Positions 44,480 to 64,000 of a stretch of DNA of 64,000 nucleotides are shown one piece after another. The translations under genes were made by a program, and so were the position numbers. This stretch comes from Piscicola geometra. Lineage: Eukaryota; Annelida; Clitellata; Hirudinida; Piscicolidae. The DNA lies in the NCBI GenBank assembly GCA_943735955.1, contig OX030958.1:960388-1024387 (forward strand), given 5' to 3'. The notes under the pieces were generated by a model. It saw only the letters and a list, made by a program, of their open reading frames with translations. It had not been told where the DNA came from and ran no database searches. How positions within the stretch are numbered: position 1 is the stretch's first letter; every line of letters begins with the position of its first letter.

Positions 44480-45454
44480 CTGTAAGTTCTGTCATAGAAA
44501 TAAAAAAATGAATTTTATTCAAATTAAACTACATATTTCGATTGATTTACAAAGTGAAATAAACCTTTGCAATGTCTTTATCAGATTCGGAAGAAGAGTG
44601 ATTATATTGTGGTCTGGACTGGCTTGTGAGTTCCTTGTTGATCTGATGCCGGTACCTACTCATGATGAGTTCCATGCTTGCCTGGTGCTCCTCCAACAAA
44701 TCACGTAGCTCTTCATTCTCATTCTCAAGACTTGTGATCTGGTCATTCTTCTGAGAAATTTAATTTCATTATTTATTTATTTTATGATAAATATTGTTTT
44801 GCAAATTTTTATTGACAAAGTTTCATTATTCTAACAAAGAATCCATTTATTATTAATATTTTTTAGTAAAAATGCCTCTTGAAAAAAATATTTCCATAAA
44901 TATACATACATATATATACTAAAACTATAAAAAACAATAAAATCTTGTTATTTATAAAAATATATCATGAATTGAAGATAACAGGAAAGAGGGCTAGATC
45001 AAGGTTGTGTGTGTAAGGTTCTTTAAGTTGAGGGATTACAGTTGGTTGCTGAAACTGTAAAAATATTGATATATTGTTTTAAAAAATTAATGATAATAAT
45101 AACCGCATTTTTTAAAAGAATAATGATTGAAATTCTAAAGTGGGAGGAGTTTAATCATTAAACTTTCATGCTATGAATAAACTAAGGGATTACAAAGCAA
45201 TTTTACCTGCTAAGAATTATACATTATTTCCAACCTAAATTTATTAATTTCCGTATTTTTGAGTTCGTATACAATTTTATTTATAGAATAATATCGAAAA
45301 TTTAAATGATTCTCACCTTTTTTGCCTCTTCTATTTTATTATTAAGGGATTTAAATTGTGTAATAAGGTTTTCAGTAAGATTTTCATTATTTCTCTTTTT
45401 TCCTACCAGCAATTGCGCATCTTTAAGAACTTTTTCTAGTAAACCAGACATCAT
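44213..45454 (-). CDS. SIKE/FGFR1OP2-family coiled-coil protein (complete, four exons)
   Basis: Minus-strand exons 45454-45317, 45054-44983, 44750-44565 and 44479-44213 all join in phase 0, giving 220 residues plus stop. The length fits the family (roughly 200-250). N-terminus SGLLEKVLKDAQLLV matches the family start; exon 3 carries the signature coiled coil ITSLENENEELRDLLEEHQ, then ASMELIMSRYRHQI; exon 4 carries KIEEISGLAGAMWQALRH and EQLAQLHCEYQSLKQLVCIS. In vertebrates, members bind TBK1/IKKe (SIKE1) and join STRIPAK phosphatase complexes; a STRIPAK-linked cytoplasmic role is inferred. Two adjacent ATGs (45454, 45451) are possible starts. The C-terminal 35 residues are not conserved by eye. 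Which vertebrate paralogue it is closer to was not determined. Confidence 0.88.
44565..44750 (-). CDS. SIKE/FGFR1OP2-like exon 3, signature coiled coil
   Basis: 62 codons, acceptor TTTCTCAG, donor GTTTAT. Contains LENENEELRDLLEEHQASME, then LIMSRYRHQINKEL, followed by a Ser-rich stretch. Confidence 0.9.
44983..45054 (-). CDS. SIKE/FGFR1OP2-like exon 2
   Basis: 24 codons, acceptor ATTTTTACAG, donor GTTATC. Reads FQQPTVIPQLKEPYTHNLDL. Position and length match the non-helical segment between the two coiled coils in the family; sequence itself is weakly conserved. Confidence 0.6.
45317..45454 (-). CDS. SIKE/FGFR1OP2-like exon 1
   Basis: 46 codons from ATG to donor GTGAGA: SGLLEKVLKDAQLLVGKKR, then KSLNNKIEEAKK. 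Confidence 0.85.
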
Positions 45455-46358
45455 TAGCAAGAGGTTTATCTAAGAGCTTTTCAATTGTTCAAAAGAACGA
45501 AGTGACTAGGTAGTGATAAGCCAGCTGTGTAGCGATGTGCGATATTTCCAAAAAATGTGATCATATATATATATAATCATATATTTATAATCTATATATT
45601 GGCCATGATATTTTTACATACGCATTGGAAAAAACTAGTATAGACCCAAAATTTAGGTTGTAGGTTAACTGCACACGAAAGAAAGCATACTGCATGGGTT
45701 ATAGGTAGCAACCGCCACGAAATTTTCACAATTTATTAATTTAAAAAAAAAATATTCCTATGATAGATTTTGAAGTGTAGATTTCAAATCAGTTTACATT
45801 TTCCAAATATCTCAAATGGTTCAAAAGTTATTCAACTTTTAAACTCGCGAAAAGTGAGCGATTGGCGAATTATTTTCAACGCTTAAGCCAAAAAAATACA
45901 TAAGAGTTTGACGGGACGACGTCGCGACGTTATTTCATTATAACTTTTTTGATAAGTGTCATTTAATGTTGAAACTTGACAAGATCATGTATTTATAAAT
46001 AAAAAAAATTAGTTTAAAAAAAAAAATTATTCATAATAAAATAAAAGATTTTAAACCGTTTATTTTCTACCAAAATAAATAAATCTTTAAAAGCACATAA
46101 ACTTTATGTTGGAATAGAAAACGAAATTCTACTTATTAAAAAAATTTTTTTATTAACAATAAAAAGCGAAAATGAATCAAATTAAAAGAATTATGGGTAT
46201 TTCAATAAAACAACTAAATTTTTATGAACAATAAAAAGTGAGAATGAACAATATTTAATGAATGATAATTATTTAAATAAATCTAAATTTGTATTAACAA
46301 TAAAAAGCGAGAGTTCTTCAATTATTGTCTTTTTGAAATTTAGAGTTTTCAATTCTTT
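45455..46358. other. AT-rich intergenic, upstream of the SIKE-like gene
   Basis: Contains a fragment of the telomere-core MITE arm at about 45655-45710. Otherwise no coding or repeat signal beyond ACAATAAAAAGYGARAATGA words repeated near 46155, 46225 and 46295. Confidence 0.45.
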
Positions 46359-46763
46359 CTAGAATGTCTTTTTGGATTGAACAGTTAATGGTATTGTTTT
46401 TGAACAATTTCCAACTAAAAATGTTTTCAAAGACACTTTTGGCACATTTATTTTTGAAGGTCGAGGAAGAAATTTTAAATTCATGAAGGATCCTAGTTTT
46501 TTCTTTTTTGTTAGATTTATTTTCTTTTTAGCAACAATAACCACCTTTGAGTATAAAACCAATGGGTTTGTATTGATGAAGTTGCCATTAAGGCATCCCA
46601 AAACTTCAGCTAAACTAAGACAATATATATGTTCCTTTTTAAAAAAGTTTTTTAACTCTAGAACTAGGCCATTGCTTATAAAAACAACTTTTTTCAAACT
46701 TTTATTTTTTATATCAATACATGTGAAGCCAAGCTTCTGACAGATTGGGCTAGGAAATTCCAT
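46359..46763 (-). CDS. Uncharacterised 134-residue open frame
   Basis: The minus strand from ATG at 46763 encodes a Lys-rich basic protein starting MEFPSPICQKLGFTCIDIKN and containing EVLGCLNGNFINTNPLVLYS. Long for this AT-rich stretch and with few rare runs, it could be a single-exon gene or the last exon of one. No domain recognised; no signal peptide or membrane span. Confidence 0.4.
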   Translation of the reverse strand: MEFPSPICQKLGFTCIDIKNKSLKKVVFISNGLVLELKNFFKKEHIYCLSLAEVLGCLNGNFINTNPLVLYSKVVIVAKKKINLTKKKKLGSFMNLKFLPRPSKINVPKVSLKTFLVGNCSKTIPLTVQSKKTF

Positions 46764-47559
46764 TTGAAGACAACTGTATTTTAAAGTTTAAAAAATTATC
46801 ATTTGTAAAGTTGTTACGCTCAAATGGCTTAATTTATTATTATGGACTCTAAGCTATGAATATCATAAGAACCAATAAAATGAATGTAAATAAATCAAAC
46901 TTAAAAAAATAATCCAACCAAGAATAACTATGAATTTTTAAATAATATAGAAATTTAGCATTTAAACGGCGATTACTAGTCAACAGACGATATAAAAGCA
47001 AAAACTTAATTTTGATGCGCTTTACATTTAATAAAATGCTATACGTATGATTTGTATTTTTAAAATCACAAATGGAGGAGCACTTTTATTCAATGAAGTT
47101 GATATCATTTAAAAGATTAGGAAATGTTCTTTCAGAATGTATTTGTAGATTTCAATTATATTTTTAAAAGTAGTTTAAATTCAAAGTGAAAAATTGAAAG
47201 CCTATTTTCTCGTTTAATTATTAAGAAAAAATTTTCTAGCTTTCGGTTTAAAGTAGGAAATTCAAATACAATTTTAATGATGTATCATTCATTCATATAC
47301 ATTATATTTTGATTTGCGGATTTGAAAAATGAAAAAGTAGGTGTCGATTCAAAAAGTCCAGATGACACAGCGTAAAGTCGATATTCAGTTTTAAATATTG
47401 GTTTTTTAAGCTTAGTTAATAAAATTTTACTTTTTATTTAATTTGTTAAATGAAAAAATGGTTAAACTTTCATTTAAATACAATTTGAATTTTATTTAAA
47501 AGCTAGAACCTTTAATAAAAGCAATTTATTGTGCTGATTGCACATATTAACGAAATTCG
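46764..47559. other. AT-rich DNA, nothing recognised
   Basis: No coding, repeat or RNA signal that I can support. Confidence 0.5.
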
Positions 47560-47750
47560 GTTGTAGGTTAACTGCACCCGCGCTGCATGTGTTAAATGCA
47601 CCTTTGTTTTTGCGCGTTTCTTCTTAAAATGCGAATTTTCTGAAAACCCTAACTCTAACCCTAACCCTAATCCTAACCCTAACCTTAACCCTAAATTAAC
47701 GTTTTTTCTGTAAAAAAGAAGAAACGCGTAAAAACAAAGGTGCATTGAAT
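47560..47750. mobile_element. Palindromic MITE with telomere-like core, copy B
   Basis: Left arm TAGGTTAACTGCACCCGCGC, then TGTGTTAAATGCACC; right arm ends GGTGCATT. The centre at 47647-47697 is a run of eight CCCTAA-type units with small variants. Same family as 9206-9420, where the centre is in the opposite orientation relative to the window. Confidence 0.75.
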
Positions 47751-48129
47751 GGATGGATGTATAACTGGTGGTGTGATGTGTTTATGACTATTGTGGACTA
47801 CGAGTTCGAATGATTTTTGAGGTCTCATTTAAATGCAAACCTTTCTAAAGGATCAATCCTAGATAAACTAACACGTTCTTTAGTTGAATTCAACGGGAAA
47901 AATGCAAATTCATATGAAAAGTTCACTATTTAAAAAGAATGAGGATATTAAAAAAAAAGAAATTTAAATATTTCATCAATAACTACATTAAACTAAGGAA
48001 TCAACTTCTACTGCTTCAATGAAACGCTAATGATTTTATGTAAAATAGGATGAAATAGTATATTAGAAAGTCGATTTTAGCTAAGAAGGTTGAGAGTTGC
48101 GGCTTTTCTAAAGTAATTCAAACGTTGCC
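47751..48129. other. Upstream region of the small secreted-protein gene
   Basis: AT-rich; no clear promoter element assigned. Confidence 0.35.
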
Positions 48130-48220
48130 ATGAAGAGTTTTCTCGCATTTGCTCTTCTCCTGGCCTTGGTGCAGTGTGAACCAAATGGAACGACAACAGA
48201 GAAAGAAAATATAGCAATCC
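48130..48220 (+). CDS. Secreted six-Cys protein exon 1 (signal peptide)
   Basis: ATG in context GTTGCCATGA; 30 codons plus one base, donor GTAAGC. Encodes the hydrophobic signal peptide and a short Thr-rich stretch. Confidence 0.8.
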
Positions 48221-48581
48221 GTAAGCCACTCCTTTACACCTTAATTTTCACTGCATGATGATTTCATAAGATCAAAAAACAAACATTCAAAATTCATTTG
48301 GCATACTGACTACGTTCTACATCCCGTGTTTCAAAACCATTCTTCCAGATTTTGAGATAACGGCTTCACAGCATTCACTAGGTGGTGCCAGTGATCCTGA
48401 TGTGAAAGATCCTGAAGCTTGTATGGAATACTGCAAAAAGAGAGGCTGTGAAGAGTGCTGGGCGGTTGACTGGGACCCGGCGCAGTCCTACTACAAGTGT
48501 TTCCTTCATGCAAAACCAAGAGAAAGACATTCACATCCAAATGCCACCCAATATGTGCAAAATTGCAACTTCGGAGGCTAA
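48130..48581 (+). CDS. Small secreted six-cysteine protein, PAN/apple-like (complete, two exons)
   Basis: Exon 1 48130-48220, intron 48221-48348 (GTAAGC to TTCCAG), exon 2 48349-48581; 107 residues. The N-terminus SFLAFALLLALVQCEPNG is a classic signal peptide. The mature part has six Cys: EACMEYCKKRGCEECWAVDW, then YYKCFLHAKP and QNCNFGG at the end. Spacing resembles a compact PAN/apple-type module, stabilised by three disulfides if so. Two N-glycosylation sites (NGT, NAT). Function unknown: extracellular binding or defence are both possible. AATAAA lies 79 nt after the stop. The splice joint is in phase 1. Confidence 0.82.
48349..48581 (+). CDS. Secreted six-Cys protein exon 2 (mature domain)
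   Basis: Acceptor CATTCTTCCAG; ends at TAA 48579-48581. All six mature cysteines are in this exon. Confidence 0.8.
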
Positions 48582-48659
48582 CAGCTGTTCAATGACCGTC
48601 AGAAACAACTCATTTGAGTTTACAAATCATTTTCTCTAATATTCCTATTTGATTTCTCT

Positions 48660-48665
48660 AATAAA
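48660..48665 (+). promoter_or_regulatory. Poly(A) signal AATAAA
   Basis: 79 nt downstream of the stop of the small secreted-protein gene, the expected spacing. Confidence 0.6.
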
Positions 48666-48834
48666 TGATTTAAAAGCATGAAAAGTTTGTTGAAACACTT
48701 TGTAAACTGAAAATTCACAAACGAATTTGTATAAACAATTCTACACGCTGCCTGTTACATATGAATACAGCGTATAGTGAGCATTTAGTATCTCTGATAG
48801 GTTATCCTGGCATATCATCACCATCATGCCCGTG

Positions 48835-49025
48835 ACTGAGTTAGTCGTTGGGGAATCAAAGAAGAGGACGCAGCTCTCCTCCGTCATTCAGTTCTGTTGT
48901 TAGCAGCGTTGAGAAGACTGCTCAAGGGAAGAGACGTCCACTCTTTCACATTGTCCATCCAGCTCTTTTTCTGACGGCCTCGACGACGACTTCCTTGTAG
49001 CGTGCCCTGTTGCACCGTCATGGAC
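48835..49025 (-). mobile_element. RTE-like LINE C-terminal fragment
   Basis: The minus strand reads GRQKKSWMDNVKEWTSLPL, then SSLLNAANNR, a typical C-terminal end of craniate/molluscan-type RTE-like LINEs (usual WMDNIKEWT). Stop codons follow. Not part of the neighbouring genes. Confidence 0.7.
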
Positions 49026-49560
49026 AATAAACCCTAATAATCCAACCTCACAATGATCATCATTGTCTTTACCAATACAGCATAATCATCACCACAGTAC
49101 CAACATTCCAACTACATCATAATCATCACCACAGTACCAACATTCCAACTACATCATAATCATCACCACGTCATCTTCATAACCACAAAAGATCATCATC
49201 ATTTTTCTTGATCTTCTTGCCACTGGAGTTGAGGCCGTGACAAGAGGCGAAGGAGAAGTCCTTGCCGATCATCAGCTATCGACCAATGTAGACTTGATGA
49301 AGTGACGGAGTTTGAAACGATTCAGCGTTTAATAATAAAAACAATAATAAACAAGCAATAAGAGTAATAGTCAAAATAGAAATCAAATCGGATGGACGAT
49401 GGCGTGGTGTGGAGTATTGTACGAACAGCACCTGAATGTCCTCCAGCATTTCGCTATTCACTGCAACTATTCACTGCAACTACTAGAAGACGTTATCCGG
49501 CATTGAGAAGAGTGTGATTCTAATTGGAAATATCGAAGTAGAATTATAATTAGTGATTGG
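49026..49560. other. Intergenic with short triple repeat and possible minus-strand exon debris
   Basis: CATCATAATCATCACCACAG is repeated near 49080-49165. On the minus strand 49276-49461 is open with a hydrophobic stretch (LISILTITLIACLLLFLLL), and 49190-49262 reads GKDFSFASCHGLNSSGKKIK next to a possible acceptor. These could be exons of an unseen minus-strand gene, but phases could not be established. Confidence 0.3.
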
Positions 49561-49564
49561 ATCA

Positions 49565-50045
49565 TGGTGGATGCTGATAATGATTGTTGATGTGGTGGGT
49601 GCTGATAATGATTGTTGATGTGGTGGGTCATGATAATGATTGTTGATGTGGTGGGTGCTGATAATGATTGTTGATGTGGTGGGTCATGATAATGATTGTT
49701 GATGTGGTGGGTGCTGATAATGATTGTTGATGTGGTGGGTCATGATAATGATTGTTGATGTGGTGGGTGCTGATAATGATTGTTGATGTGGTGGGTCATG
49801 ATAATGATTGTTGATGTGGTGGGTGCTGATAATGATTGTTGATGGGGTGGGTGCTGATAATGATTGTTGATGTGGTGGGTCATGATAATGATTGTTGATG
49901 TGGTGGGTGCTGATAATGATTGTTGATGTGGTGGGTCATGATAATGATTGTTGATGTGGTGGGTGCTGATAATGATTGTTGATGTGGTGGGTCATGATAA
50001 TGATTGTTGATGTGGTGGGTGCTGATAATGATTGTTGATGGGGTG
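49565..50045. repeat. 28-bp minisatellite with alternating unit types
   Basis: Seventeen or so units of GATGTGGTGGGTNNTGATAATGATTGTT; the variable pair alternates GC and CA almost strictly, making a 56-bp higher-order unit. Confidence 0.9.
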
Positions 50046-50760
50046 GATGCACGAAGGAAGGGTAGACTTGATGGTGGTGTGCGAAAGCAACAGACAGAAG
50101 CAACTCATGCGTTGGAAGCGAACGAGGAAAGCATAGCCAATGATGTTGATGATGGTGATGATGTTGATGATTATGATGATGATGGTGATGAGGATGATGG
50201 TGGTGGTGATGGTGATGATAATGATGATGGTGATGAATCATAGAAGCGAAATGACTAAGTAGCCACAAGAGGAGGCTTAGAAACTCAAATGCGAAGGAGA
50301 TGGTTGCAGCATTGGAAGAGCCTCACTGTGCCTGGTTGTGGCGGCAGAATGTCGTCGTGGTTGTTTGGAGACAACAGCGAGTGAATGCGCCTTCCACTCA
50401 CAACTAAATGCTCACACGAACTCACCACAGACGATAACCTGATTCGCAAATGATTAAACGACCAATAGGCAAACAAAAGAACAAAATCATGAAAATGTCT
50501 CAGAACAATTAGAAGCGTAATGTGATGCACTGCGTGATTAAGAAGCAAACGAGAGAACGCCGTCAATAATGCAGCACAAAGACGTGAAGATTGGGTCGGC
50601 TGTTCGCTCGTTGTAAGCTTGTTCGATCATTGTCGTATAGGAATCGCTATGTTTCAAAGAGGAAATATTTGATTTTAGGAAGAAATTACGAAAGCATGAT
50701 GCAATATTAGTTCGTTATCTATCTATCTATCCCATCTTCTTTTTGACGCATACTCACTTA
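50046..50760. other. Intergenic with GAT-rich tract
   Basis: 50145-50240 is a degenerate (GAT)n tract. The rest is unique sequence of higher GC without a gene model I can support, ending in a short (TATC)n run at 50718-50730. Confidence 0.4.
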
Positions 50761-50761
50761 T

Positions 50762-51080
<319 letters not shown>

Positions 51081-51344
51081 TCTACGCGCACAAGACGCGA
51101 TGAATATTCAAATGATGACACGGGTAGCACATGCAAGCTCAGGAAATACTCTCCTCCACCCTGCCATCCTTTCATGCAGCTACTACTACACACTACTACA
51201 CACTACAATACATCCTTCAACAACATCCTTTAACAACACACCATACAACAGCACACAACAACACACCATACAACAACACACACAAAATTCAGACCCCATC
51301 TTTTATCTCTCCTTTCAAACGATTAGACTCACCCCTCCCTTTAA

Positions 51345-51541
51345 TAAGCCCTCCCCCTCTTCACTTAGCCCTTCCCCTCCCCTACTTAGTCCCTCCCCTC
51401 CCCTACTTAGCCCCTCCCCCTCCTACTTAGCCCCTCCCCCCCTACTTAGCCCCTCCCCCCTACTTAGCCCCCCCCCCCCCCTACTTAGTCCCCCCCCCCC
51501 CTACTTAGCCCCTCCCCCTCCCCTACTTAGCCCCTCCTCCC

Positions 51542-51560
<19 letters not shown>
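51345..51560. repeat. C-rich minisatellite reaching the headpiece gene stop codon
   Basis: About ten imperfect units of CCCCTCCCCCTACTTAG type, 14-22 bp each. On the minus strand each unit reads GCTAAGTAGGGG, i.e. Ala-Lys-stop in the frame of the adjacent gene. The first unit supplies that gene's stop codon. Confidence 0.85.
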
Positions 51561-63803
<12,243 letters not shown>

Positions 63804-63834
63804 CTGATTGTAGTAGTCGTCGTGGTGGTGATCA

Positions 63835-64000
63835 ACTACGACGATGATGATGATGATCCTAATGACTATTACCAAGACGATGAAGATGATGACGTCAACC
63901 ACGAAGATGATAACAAAAACGAGAAAATGATGCAATTGATGATGATGACAACGTTGATGGCAATGACGATGATGATGATGTTGATGGCGATGATCATAAT
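63835..64000. repeat. Degenerate (GAT)n tract at the right edge
   Basis: GATGATGAT words mixed with unique sequence; no exon supported. Confidence 0.6.

Noticed and set aside
47647..47697. True telomere or chromosome end
   Set aside because: Only about eight degenerate units, internal, and enclosed by the inverted arms of a dispersed element.
50004..50243. 79-residue Asp-rich + strand frame
   Set aside because: Its second half is the GAT tract and its first part follows the 28-bp minisatellite; no splice or domain support.

Overview
This is invertebrate nuclear DNA, not bacterial. Genes are split into short exons by GT-AG introns. About two thirds of the window is AT-rich and packed with eukaryotic transposons (LINEs, tRNA-derived SINEs, hAT, piggyBac and TA-flanked families) and with micro- and minisatellites. 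Four genes are recognisable through exon splice phases and protein motifs; nothing resembles operons, CRISPR or phage. The species cannot be fixed from sequence alone. TTAGGG-type telomere-like motifs and the gene content fit many metazoans; a spiralian such as an annelid is a guess only.

Layout: 0-20 kb is a transposon graveyard: LINE pieces at 88, 7550 and 8150; several hAT-type elements, one (15966-18065) with an exact and one (10128-11346) with a 7/8-matching 8-bp target duplication; a long 16-bp minisatellite; and a MITE with a telomere-like core. From 20.1 to 38.5 kb on the + strand runs a gene of at least nine exons for a single-pass membrane protein with the order Ig, TSP1, basic linker, Ig, TM, acidic tail. 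Its introns hold piggyBac, hAT and nested LINE/SINE insertions and a 12-bp minisatellite. From 39.3 to 44 kb lies an inverted and interrupted RTE-type LINE and another DNA element. At 44.2-45.5 kb (- strand) is a compact, apparently complete four-exon gene of the SIKE/FGFR1OP2 coiled-coil family. At 48.1-48.6 kb (+ strand) is a complete two-exon gene for a small secreted six-cysteine protein.

From 51.5 kb to the right edge (- strand) is the 3' part of a villin-headpiece gene. Its last exons encode the headpiece domain, and one intron cuts that domain in half. That 6,935-bp intron is almost wholly a 25-bp minisatellite of about 259 units. Most other introns of this gene are also tandem repeats, and several splice sites sit directly at microsatellite edges. 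The gene continues past 64000.

The strongest observations are: (1) the giant G-rich minisatellite inside the headpiece-splitting intron; (2) splice sites embedded in simple repeats throughout that gene; (3) a SINE family whose 3' end matches the 3' end of a LINE in the same window, with one LINE copy inserted into a SINE; (4) a palindromic MITE with TTAGGG-like repeats at its centre; (5) the Ig-TSP1-Ig receptor-like gene. Exon models were built by eye from splice sites, phase and motif continuity; no alignment or expression data were available.
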